DNA of 8,022 nucleotides from an uncultured beta proteobacterium (lineage in GTDB: Bacteria > Pseudomonadota > Gammaproteobacteria > Burkholderiales > Burkholderiaceae_C). The notes beneath the pieces were generated by a model, which did not search any database, was not told the DNA's origin, and saw only the letters and a program-made list of their open reading frames with translations. Each line of letters begins with the position of its first letter. The first letter of the stretch is position 1. The stretch is from contig CAIYQF010000341.1 in assembly GCA_903928325.1 (NCBI GenBank), forward strand, positions 1 to 8,022. Reading direction: 5' to 3'. Positions 1 to 5,930 of the stretch are shown here, one piece after another. Both the position numbers and the translations under genes were made by a program.

Positions 1-132
1 CTAAGCATCGTTAAGGCGATTGTGGAGGCGCATAAGGGGAATATATCCGTGGAGAGCAGGCGCGGACAGGGGTCGACCTTTACGGTTCGTTTTCCCCCTG
101 GGCGAGTGAAGCGGCAAGAACCAGGGGTTTAG
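1..132 (+). CDS. Sensor histidine kinase, C-terminal end only (5' truncated by the window)
   Basis: Reading frame 1 is open from the first base to TAG at 130-132 and gives 43 residues. They begin LSIVKAIVEAHKGNISVES and continue through GQGSTFTVRFP. This is the end of a HATPase_c domain of a two-component histidine kinase: the helix after the G1 box, a G2-type GxGSTF motif at about residues 23-28, and the final beta strand. The last roughly 10 residues (RVKRQEPGV) are a short basic tail. The catalytic histidine and any sensor domain lie upstream, so the stimulus and partner regulator cannot be told. Codons such as ATA, AGG and GGG look less GC-adapted than in the genes that follow, but the piece is too short to argue for transfer. 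Family assignment is confident; specific identity is unknown. Confidence 0.85.
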   Translation, partial: LSIVKAIVEAHKGNISVESRRGQGSTFTVRFPPGRVKRQEPGV

Positions 133-167
133 AGCCCAACGCCCGTTCGCCGCAGCCACTGGCAAGG

Positions 168-173
168 CACAAT
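168..173 (+). promoter_or_regulatory. Candidate -10 box for the zapE operon
   Basis: CACAAT resembles a sigma-70 -10 element and sits 10 bases before the zapE ATG. No recognisable -35 is present at the proper distance (positions 145-150 read GTTCGC). If real, transcription would start almost at the start codon, giving a leaderless or nearly leaderless mRNA, which fits the absence of a Shine-Dalgarno sequence before 184. The call rests on a single six-base match. Confidence 0.25.
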
Positions 174-183
174 ACGCCCAGCC

Positions 184-1281
184 ATGTCAGTCCTCCAGAA
201 TTACCAAAATGAACTTCGCCTGCGCGGCTTTCAAAGTGACCCCGCGCAGCTGCATGCAGTGCAGTTGCTGGAGCGTTGCGCGTCCGACTGGGCGGCCTAC
301 AAAGACAAGCGGTCCAACAAGCTAAAAAAGCTCATTAACCGCCCGCCTTTGCCCCGTGGCGTTTACCTGTATGGCGGGGTAGGGCGGGGCAAGAGCTTCT
401 TGATGGACTGTTTCTATGAGGCCGTTCCGCTAAAGCGCAAAACGCGCCTGCACTTTCATGAGTTCATGCGCGAGGTGCACCGCGAACTCCATGAGTTGCA
501 GGGTACGGTCAATCCCTTGGACGTGCTCGGCCAGCGCATGTCGGAGCGTTTTAAGCTGATCTGCTTTGACGAATTTCACGTGGCTGATATCACCGACGCC
601 ATGATCTTGCACCGCTTGCTGTTGGCCTTGTTTGACAACGGCGTGGGTTTTGTGACCACCTCAAACTTCAAGCCTGACGACTTGTACCCCGCTGGCATGC
701 ACCGTGACCGCGTGCTACCGGCTATTGCCTTGCTCAACCAGGAAATGGAGGTGGTGAACGTTGATAACGGCGTCGATTACCGCCGCCAAACCCTGGAGCA
801 AGTCGACCGATACCACATGCCCAATGGTGCGGCGGCGGACGCTGCGATGGCGCTGGCCTTTGACCGCTTGGCCGAATGCCAGGACGGTGACCCGGTGCTG
901 CGAATCGAGGCCCGCCAGATTCGCGCCCGCCGCCGCGCAGGCGGCGTGGTTTGGTTTGACTTCAAGGAGCTGTGTGGTGGCCCCCGGTCGCAAAACGACT
1001 ACCTGGAAATTGCCAGCCAATTCCACACCGTGCTGCTCAGCGATGTGCCGCTGATGCCGGTCAACCGCAGCTCGGAGGCCCGACGCTTTACCTGGCTGGT
1101 GGACGTGCTCTACGACCGCCGTGTCAAACTGGTGCTGTCCGCGCAGGTGGCGCCCGAGGCTTTGTATGTGGAAGGGCCGCTGGCGCATGAATTTGCGCGC
1201 ACTGTTTCCCGGCTCAATGAAATGCAGTCGGCTGCATTTTTGGCTATGGACCGGCGGCACGTCGACACGCGACTGACATGA
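184..1281 (+). CDS. zapE: Cell division ATPase ZapE (AFG1-like ATPase)
   Basis: This encodes a 365-residue P-loop ATPase of the AFG1/ZapE family. The E. coli member acts on the cytoplasmic side of the division ring and destabilises FtsZ polymers with ATP. The Walker A motif GGVGRGKS is at residues 64-71, preceded by the family's RGVYLYG. FHEFM follows at 91-95, Walker B LICFDEF at about 125-131, and a sensor-1-like VTTSN at 157-161. Length matches the usual 360-375 residues. The ATG at 184 is the natural start because the N-terminus (YQNEL..., then DPAQ, HAVQLLE) aligns with how the family begins, although no clear ribosome binding site precedes it. It lies 51 bases after the histidine kinase. 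Its stop overlaps the next gene by four bases (ATGA, 1278-1281), indicating translational coupling. Nothing looks broken. Confidence 0.95.
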   Translation: MSVLQNYQNELRLRGFQSDPAQLHAVQLLERCASDWAAYKDKRSNKLKKLINRPPLPRGVYLYGGVGRGKSFLMDCFYEAVPLKRKTRLHFHEFMREVHRELHELQGTVNPLDVLGQRMSERFKLICFDEFHVADITDAMILHRLLLALFDNGVGFVTTSNFKPDDLYPAGMHRDRVLPAIALLNQEMEVVNVDNGVDYRRQTLEQVDRYHMPNGAAADAAMALAFDRLAECQDGDPVLRIEARQIRARRRAGGVVWFDFKELCGGPRSQNDYLEIASQFHTVLLSDVPLMPVNRSSEARRFTWLVDVLYDRRVKLVLSAQVAPEALYVEGPLAHEFARTVSRLNEMQSAAFLAMDRRHVDTRLT

Positions 1282-1907
1282 ACCACCTAACCCTGGGATG
1301 GCCCCGTGTCCTTGTCTACTTCAGCATGGTGGTTTACCTGGCCGCCGGTGCACAAGAGCTGGGTGACTCTGCACACGATCAGCGAAACGCTATTGGTGCA
1401 CAGCGCAAACAGCAAACGGCCGTTTATGACCTGGCAGAACGCGCGTGTTACGAGCGCTTTGCCACCAGCAGCTGTTTGATCGACGTCGCACGCCAGCGCC
1501 GCGCTATGCTGGCCGACTTGCAGCGCCAGGAAGCCCTACTGGATACGGCCGACCGCCAATTGCGTGCCCAGGAGCAGCGCAAAAGCCTCCAAGCGCGGCA
1601 AGACGAAGCGATAGCGCGCGAACAAGCACTGGACCTGCTGGACATTGAGCGATCGGAACAAGAAAAACGGGACCAGCAGGCCGAAAAAGTGCGCCAACAC
1701 GCCGCGCAGGCGCAAGCATTGCCGGGTGCTGCGGCGCCCGCAGTGCGTGCCGACCAGGGCTTGACACCCGAGCAGCGTGCCGCCAACCAAGCGGCGTTTG
1801 ACCGCAAGCAAGCCGAGGCAGCACGCCGTTTGGCGCAGCGCAAGCAGGCGGGCGGGCAAGCCACCAGCGACGATTTACCTCTGCCTGCGCCAGCGGTGTC
1901 CCGCTAG
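1278..1907 (+). CDS. Secreted coiled-coil protein of unknown function with a CX8C pair
   Basis: I do not recognise a named family; the protein resembles uncharacterised proteins I recall next to zapE in Burkholderiales (memory, unverified). It has 209 residues. Residues 1-25 look like a signal peptide: R10, then a hydrophobic stretch VLVYFSMVVYLAAGA, with a plausible cut at AGA-Q26. The only cysteines are C57 and C66 (ACYERFATSSCL), eight residues apart and predicted to be periplasmic, so a disulfide is likely. Residues about 68-145 are charged and rich in Q, R, E and A without proline, as in a long coiled coil. A Pro/Ala linker follows near 148-156, then a second helical basic stretch at 163-190 and a Pro-rich end. 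The start codon shares ATGA with the zapE stop, so it is probably co-translated with zapE. GC bias and codon use resemble the neighbours, supporting a real gene. Confidence 0.75.
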   Translation: MNHLTLGWPRVLVYFSMVVYLAAGAQELGDSAHDQRNAIGAQRKQQTAVYDLAERACYERFATSSCLIDVARQRRAMLADLQRQEALLDTADRQLRAQEQRKSLQARQDEAIAREQALDLLDIERSEQEKRDQQAEKVRQHAAQAQALPGAAAPAVRADQGLTPEQRAANQAAFDRKQAEAARRLAQRKQAGGQATSDDLPLPAPAVSR

Positions 1908-1927
1908 GGGCCGGTTGGCTCTGTAGC

Positions 1928-3961
1928 GTGCCCCCGCAAGACCTGCAAACGATGACACTTGCCCAGGCCGTGGCCGCAGAGTTTTTGCCAACGGCGGGTT
2001 TGTCACGGTTGATCCCAGGGTTTCGGGCGCGTCCTGGGCAAACCGAGATGGCGCTGGCGGTGGCCCAGACCCTGCAAGACGGGGGCGTGCTGGTGGTCGA
2101 GGCGGGTACTGGCGTGGGCAAGACGCTGGCCTATCTGGTGCCGGCCTTGCTCAGCGGGGAAAAAGTCTTGTTTTCCACGGCCACCAAGGCATTGCAAGAC
2201 CAGCTTTTTTTGCGCGACATTCCGTTGGCTCTGGCGGCGCTGGGTTTGCCCGTGCGTTTGGCCTTGCTCAAGGGCCGAAGCAGCTACCTGTGCGCCCAGC
2301 GCCTGTCCCACGCCCGCCAGGAAACCCAGGCCTTGACGGCGCTGGACCTGCGCTTGTTGGCGCGCATCGAAGACTGGTCCTTGGCCACCCGAGTGGGTGA
2401 TATGGCCGAGGTAGCTGAACTTGACGAGCAATCCATCGTCCTTCCATTGGTTACCTCGACTCGCGAGAACTGCTTGGGCGCAGGTTGCCCGCAGATCACC
2501 AACTGCCACACCGCACAGGCGCGCCAACATGCTCTTGGAGCGGACCTGGTGGTGGTGAACCACCACCTGTTTTTTGCCGACTTGGGTGTGCGCGCATCGG
2601 GGGTGGCCGAATTGCTGCCCAGCGTTCGCACCGTGGTGTTCGATGAGGCGCACCAGCTCAATGACATTGGCATCCATTTTTTCTCCCAGCAATGGAGCAC
2701 GGGTCAAGTGCTAGCTTTGGCCCATGACTTGGCGGCCCAGTCGCTGGGTCTGGCGCGGGGTCTGGTCGATTGGATGGGCTTGCATGCGGACTTGGTACAC
2801 GCAGCTCAGGCTTTGCGTACCTTGTGGGGGGGCGATGCGCTGCCTGGTACGCGCACGTGGGTGGGGGACATCCCGGCCGATGTGGAGCCCGCACGGTGGC
2901 AGTCGGGTGCCGGGCGCTGCTTGCAGGCGCTCCATGCGGCGGCCAGCGCCTTGGACGCTGTCTGCGCGCTCGACCCCCTGTTTGTTGCCTTGGCAGGGCG
3001 GTGCGACGCATTGGATCAGGCCTTGTGTGGGTTTTTGAAGCCCACGCCGTCCGGACAAGTTCGTTGGGTGGAGTGGGGCGCGAATCTGCGTTTGTCGCAG
3101 TCGCCCTTGACCATTGCCGAGCCTTTGCGCGACTTGGTTCAACCCGGCGCGGTGTCCGACGGGTCGACTAAGTCCTGGGTTTTTACGTCGGCAACCTTGG
3201 GTACGGACGCGCAACTCGGCTGGTTTGTGGATACCTGTGGGCTTGAAGGCGCGCGGGTATTGCGCGTGGCGAGCCCCTTTGACTACCCGGCGCAAAGTGC
3301 GGTTTATGTTCCGAGCGACTTTCCAAAGCCCCAGGATTCCCAGCACAGCGCCCGTGTGGCGGACCTGGCAGCGCATGGTGCGGGTGTCTTAAACGGCCGC
3401 ACCATGGTGCTGACTACCACCCTGCGCGCGATGCGCGCCATTGCCGACGCCCTGCGGGACAACTTTGCAGCCAGCGGGCAGCGCATCAAGGTACTGGTGC
3501 AAGGCCAGGCGCCCAAGCGCGCTTTGTTGGATCAGTTTGCGCAGGCCGCAGTGTGCACTGGGGCCTCTGGCTTGGAAACACGGGGCTGCGTATTGGTGGC
3601 AACAGCGTCGTTTTGGGAAGGCATAGACTTGTCCGGCGATGCCCTGGAACTGCTAGTGATTGACAAACTTCCCTTTGCGCCGCCGGACGATCCCTTGGTT
3701 CAAGCCCGCGCCAAGGCCCATGTGGAAGCAGGAGAAAACGCATTCAAGCGCTTGCATCTGCCCCAGGCTGCCATCGCACTCAAGCAAGGGGCGGGGCGCC
3801 TGATTCGCAGCGAGGCCGACCGTGGGATTTTGGTGGTTTGTGACGTGCGACTGGCCCAGATGGGCTACGGAAAAAAGCTGATGGAAGCATTACCGCCTAT
3901 GCGCCGCTTGCGCGATGAAGACCAGTGGCACCAAGCGCTTGAAGCTTTGCGCAAGGCCTAA
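1928..3961 (+). CDS. dinG: ATP-dependent DNA helicase, DinG/YoaA family (XPD-like, iron-sulfur)
   Basis: This is a 677-residue superfamily 2 helicase of the XPD/Rad3-like group, which unwinds DNA 5' to 3' and helps resolve damaged or structured DNA. Visible motifs in order: Walker A AGTGVGKT (59-66), motif Ia STATKALQDQ (83-92), DEAH box (239-242), motif III TSATL (420-424), motif V FWEGIDL (562-568) and motif VI QGAGRLIR (620-627). Four cysteines, C122, C182, C187 and C193, are placed to bind a 4Fe-4S cluster; the last three have the CX4CX5C spacing of E. coli DinG. Length is between E. coli YoaA (about 636) and DinG (about 716), so the subgroup is not settled. GTG at 1928 is used as start; an in-frame ATG at 1952 is equally possible, since neither has a good Shine-Dalgarno. 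It follows the upstream gene by 20 bases, probably in the same operon. Confidence 0.93.
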   Translation: MPPQDLQTMTLAQAVAAEFLPTAGLSRLIPGFRARPGQTEMALAVAQTLQDGGVLVVEAGTGVGKTLAYLVPALLSGEKVLFSTATKALQDQLFLRDIPLALAALGLPVRLALLKGRSSYLCAQRLSHARQETQALTALDLRLLARIEDWSLATRVGDMAEVAELDEQSIVLPLVTSTRENCLGAGCPQITNCHTAQARQHALGADLVVVNHHLFFADLGVRASGVAELLPSVRTVVFDEAHQLNDIGIHFFSQQWSTGQVLALAHDLAAQSLGLARGLVDWMGLHADLVHAAQALRTLWGGDALPGTRTWVGDIPADVEPARWQSGAGRCLQALHAAASALDAVCALDPLFVALAGRCDALDQALCGFLKPTPSGQVRWVEWGANLRLSQSPLTIAEPLRDLVQPGAVSDGSTKSWVFTSATLGTDAQLGWFVDTCGLEGARVLRVASPFDYPAQSAVYVPSDFPKPQDSQHSARVADLAAHGAGVLNGRTMVLTTTLRAMRAIADALRDNFAASGQRIKVLVQGQAPKRALLDQFAQAAVCTGASGLETRGCVLVATASFWEGIDLSGDALELLVIDKLPFAPPDDPLVQARAKAHVEAGENAFKRLHLPQAAIALKQGAGRLIRSEADRGILVVCDVRLAQMGYGKKLMEALPPMRRLRDEDQWHQALEALRKA

Positions 3962-3964
3962 AGC

Positions 3965-4774
3965 CTAGTAGAACTTAAACCAGCCCTGGTCATCGGGTTG
4001 GGTGTTAACGGCTAAAAATTTGGAAGCGGGGTAGGTGAGCTCCAGCACGCGCCGGGCGTCGTCGCGCAGGCGTTCCATGCCCAACGCGTCGTAGGCCTTG
4101 TAAATAATGAATAAAGCCTCTTCCACGGCTGGGACATCGCGGTAGTCTGTGACCGCCGTTTGGGCCCGGTTAATCGCCGCAACATAGGCGCCCCGGCGGA
4201 AGTAGTACTTGGCGACATAAACCTCGTACTTCGCCAGCGACTGCACGATAAACCCCATGCGCTGCAATGCGTCGGGTGTGTAGCGGGAGTTGGGGAAGCG
4301 CGTACTGAGTTCCTTGAACGCTTCAAACGATTCTTTGGCAGCTTTTTGGTCACGTTCGGCCAGGTCCTGACCTGTGTAGTTGCCAAAGATGCCTAAATTT
4401 TCATTGAAGTTGGTCATGCCTTTGAGGTACAGCGCGTAGTCCATCGCTGGGCTGGCGGGGTGCAGCCGCATAAACCGGTCAATCGTGGCCGCCGCCAAGG
4501 CCGGTTCCGATGATTTGTAATGGGCGTACGCTTTGTCTACTTGGGCTTGCTGGGCCAGCGGGGTCCCGGCGGCGCGGGCTTCGAGCTTTTCGAGCAGAGG
4601 AATGGCTTTGTCCCAGCGCCCTGCGGTCATTTCGTCTTGTGCTTCGGAATACAGCGCAGCGGGACTCAAGCCCACCGTTTTGTCCAACGGGGCGGTTGAG
4701 CAGCCCGTCATCAACATTGCACTCCCCGTCAGCAGCACAGCGTAAACGACCGATAATTTGACTCTCAACATCAT
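3965..4774 (-). CDS. bamD: Outer membrane protein assembly factor BamD (lipoprotein)
   Basis: This is the essential TPR lipoprotein of the BAM complex, which folds beta-barrel proteins into the outer membrane. The 269-residue product has a lipoprotein signal peptide (basic R4 and K6, hydrophobic core, LMTGC) with the lipidated cysteine at C25. TPR helices follow from about residue 37. BamD signatures include FPNSRYTPDALQRM (160-173) and YYFRRGAYVAAINR (190-203), matching the E. coli segments around YPNS and RGAW. Length is near the usual 245-280. The frame is open upstream to 4963, but that extension would bury the signal peptide and lacks BamD similarity, so it is rejected. The start at 4774 has AAGAAAG six bases upstream; a second ATG at 4771 is the alternative. 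The gene is divergent from rluD, a pairing also seen in E. coli, and converges on the helicase gene with 3 bases between stops. Confidence 0.95.
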   Translation of the reverse strand: MMLRVKLSVVYAVLLTGSAMLMTGCSTAPLDKTVGLSPAALYSEAQDEMTAGRWDKAIPLLEKLEARAAGTPLAQQAQVDKAYAHYKSSEPALAAATIDRFMRLHPASPAMDYALYLKGMTNFNENLGIFGNYTGQDLAERDQKAAKESFEAFKELSTRFPNSRYTPDALQRMGFIVQSLAKYEVYVAKYYFRRGAYVAAINRAQTAVTDYRDVPAVEEALFIIYKAYDALGMERLRDDARRVLELTYPASKFLAVNTQPDDQGWFKFY

Positions 4775-5810
4775 GAACACTTTCTTAGACCAAGGCCTTG
4801 CGATTATATCGGCCACCCCCTCCGCGACGCTGGACGAAGGTGATGCTGTTGATGAGGTCTTGAGCGATGCGTCCGAGACGCGCCAAGGGGAGGTTGCCGT
4901 GGCGCAGCACGGCGATCGCCTGGATCGCGCATTGACCCACCTGGCCCCCGAGTTTTCGCGCAATTACCTGCAACAGCTCATTGACGCCGGTTGGGTGCAG
5001 ATCAACGGCCAGGTGGTGCGCAAGCACGCGCACAAGGTCCGGGCCGCCGATGTGCTGACACTGGAGTTGCATCCGACCCCGCAAAGCCAGGCGTTCAAGC
5101 CGCAAGCCATGGACTTGGTGGTGATGTACCAAGACCCCCATATTTTGGTTATCGATAAGCCCGCAGGGATGGTGGTGCACCCGGCGCCGGGAAATTGGAG
5201 TGGCACATTGCTCAACGGCCTGTTGGCCCTGGACGAGAAAATGGTTGCCATGCCCCGCGCGGGCATCGTGCACCGTCTGGACAAGGACACCAGTGGCCTG
5301 ATGGTGGTGGCCCGTACCCGGCAGGCTATGGACGCGCTGGTGGCGGCCATTGCTGTGCGCTCGGTCAGCCGCCAATACCTGGCGGTGGGGCATCGCACGT
5401 GGTCGGGCAAGCCATCGGTGTGCGTGGACGCCCCCATGGGCCGCGACCCCCGTAACCGCTTGCGTATGGCGGTTGTGGATTTGCTCAAAACCCCAGGCAA
5501 AACCGCCAAAACCGATATCCATTTTGTAGCCAATACGGTGGACGGCTGCCTGGTGCGTTGTGTGCTTCACACGGGGCGCACGCACCAGATTCGGGTGCAC
5601 ATGGCTTCCATCGGCCACCCGCTGGTGGCGGACAAGGTGTACGGCGGGACGGACCGCGATGGGATGGTGCGCCAAGCACTGCACGCTTTTCGCCTGGCCT
5701 TTGACCACCCGGTAACAGGTGCTGCGCTGGCCTTTGAGTCACCTGTGCCAGCGGACTTCGAACACCTCTTGAAAACATGGGGTCTCAGTTACAATAGCCC
5801 TACCCGTTGA
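4773..5810 (+). CDS. rluD: 23S rRNA pseudouridine synthase RluD (RluA/RluC/RluD family)
   Basis: The enzyme isomerises uridines to pseudouridine; E. coli RluD modifies 23S positions 1911, 1915 and 1917 in helix 69. Counting from the ATG at 4773 (345 residues), an S4 RNA-binding domain begins at about 47 (GDRLDRAL, then FSRNYLQQLI and VQINGQ). The catalytic domain follows with VIDKPAGMVVHPAPGN (126-141), motif II HRLDKDTSG (167-175) carrying catalytic D170, and LHTGRTHQIRVHMASIGHPL, here at nucleotides 5566-5625. Three starts compete: TTG 4758, ATG 4773 and GTG 4899. Only GTG 4899 has a strong Shine-Dalgarno, but it leaves just three residues before GDRLD, so an intermediate start such as TTG 4860 is also possible. 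Residues 1-13 use rare codons (TTA, ATA) and may be noncoding. In the related E. coli operon pgeF follows; here scpB follows instead. RluD rather than RluC is inferred from the bamD neighbour and sequence likeness. Confidence 0.92.
   Translation: MNTFLDQGLAIISATPSATLDEGDAVDEVLSDASETRQGEVAVAQHGDRLDRALTHLAPEFSRNYLQQLIDAGWVQINGQVVRKHAHKVRAADVLTLELHPTPQSQAFKPQAMDLVVMYQDPHILVIDKPAGMVVHPAPGNWSGTLLNGLLALDEKMVAMPRAGIVHRLDKDTSGLMVVARTRQAMDALVAAIAVRSVSRQYLAVGHRTWSGKPSVCVDAPMGRDPRNRLRMAVVDLLKTPGKTAKTDIHFVANTVDGCLVRCVLHTGRTHQIRVHMASIGHPLVADKVYGGTDRDGMVRQALHAFRLAFDHPVTGAALAFESPVPADFEHLLKTWGLSYNSPTR
4803..4808 (-). promoter_or_regulatory. Candidate bamD promoter, -10 box
   Basis: On the minus strand this reads a perfect TATAAT, 28 bases upstream of the bamD ATG at 4774, a normal distance for a short leader carrying the AAGAAAG ribosome binding site. 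No -35 match is visible at 16-18 bases (the region reads AGCGTC), so it may depend on other contacts. It falls within the reading frame assigned to rluD on the plus strand if rluD starts at 4773. Confidence 0.55.
4885..4893 (+). promoter_or_regulatory. Strong Shine-Dalgarno before an alternative rluD start (GTG 4899)
   Basis: AAGGGGAGG is nearly the full anti-16S complement and is followed after five bases by GTG 4899, in frame with rluD. No comparable site precedes ATG 4773 or TTG 4758. The resulting protein would begin VAQHGDRLDRAL, right at the S4 domain, slightly shorter at the N-terminus than E. coli RluD. It could also be chance within a Gly-Glu codon run. Confidence 0.4.
5769..5795 (+). 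promoter_or_regulatory. Candidate promoter for scpB-rluB within the end of rluD
   Basis: TACAAT at 5790-5795 is one base from the sigma-70 -10 consensus. TTGAAA at 5769-5774 is a fair -35 but the spacer is only 15 bases, shorter than the preferred 17. Transcription would begin near 5802 and give scpB a leader of roughly 130 bases containing three inverted repeats. Confidence 0.4.
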
Positions 5811-5812
5811 AC

Positions 5813-5836
5813 CCGCGTGAGCGAATGCCAACGCGG
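5813..5836 (+). repeat. Inverted repeat 1 in the rluD-scpB gap
   Basis: CCGCGT (5813-5818) pairs perfectly with ACGCGG (5831-5836) across a 12-base loop. It starts two bases after the rluD stop codon. There is no T-run, so it is not a canonical intrinsic terminator; it may protect the rluD mRNA end or be part of the scpB leader. Confidence 0.4.
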
Positions 5837-5839
5837 CCC

Positions 5840-5855
5840 CTAGCGCCATCGCTAG
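5840..5855 (+). repeat. Inverted repeat 2, compact tetraloop hairpin
   Basis: CTAGCG (5840-5845) and CGCTAG (5850-5855) form a perfect 6-bp stem closing a CCAT tetraloop, three bases after the first repeat. No U-tract follows. Function is unknown. Confidence 0.5.
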
Positions 5856-5893
5856 CGCTGCCATCCCACTGGGAGCCCATTCACAACGCCCGT

Positions 5894-5910
5894 CTCGCCG
5901 CTCTGGCGAG
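5894..5910 (+). repeat. Inverted repeat 3, hairpin upstream of scpB
   Basis: CTCGCC (5894-5899) and GGCGAG (5905-5910) form a perfect 6-bp stem with loop GCTCT, ending 20 bases before the scpB ATG and 10 before its weak ribosome binding site (GGAAA, 5921-5925). The position would allow influence on scpB translation if the region is transcribed as a leader. Confidence 0.5.
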
Positions 5911-5930
5911 CCCCACGCCCGGAAATTTGC

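Noticed and set aside
2003..3376. Minus-strand frames of 234 and 221 codons opposite the helicase gene
   Set aside because: Helicase motifs are continuous on the plus strand through this stretch; the antisense frames have no domain signature.
3953..3967. Possible bidirectional terminator between the helicase gene and bamD
   Set aside because: The stem is only four pairs and lacks T-tracts on either strand.
4717..4757. Plus-strand promoter for rluD made of TTGCAC (4717) and GATAAT (4752)
   Set aside because: The spacer is 29 bases, far from the 17 needed, so the two boxes cannot work together.
4775..4963. 63-residue N-terminal extension of bamD
   Set aside because: It would place the lipoprotein signal peptide internally, has Ser/Arg-rich noncoding-like composition, and overlaps the rluD S4 region; start 4774 has its own ribosome binding site.
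4785..5708. 307-codon minus-strand open frame opposite rluD
   Set aside because: It is His/Gln/Val-rich without any recognisable domain, and lies opposite a clear catalytic gene; this is the usual antisense shadow of GC-rich coding DNA.
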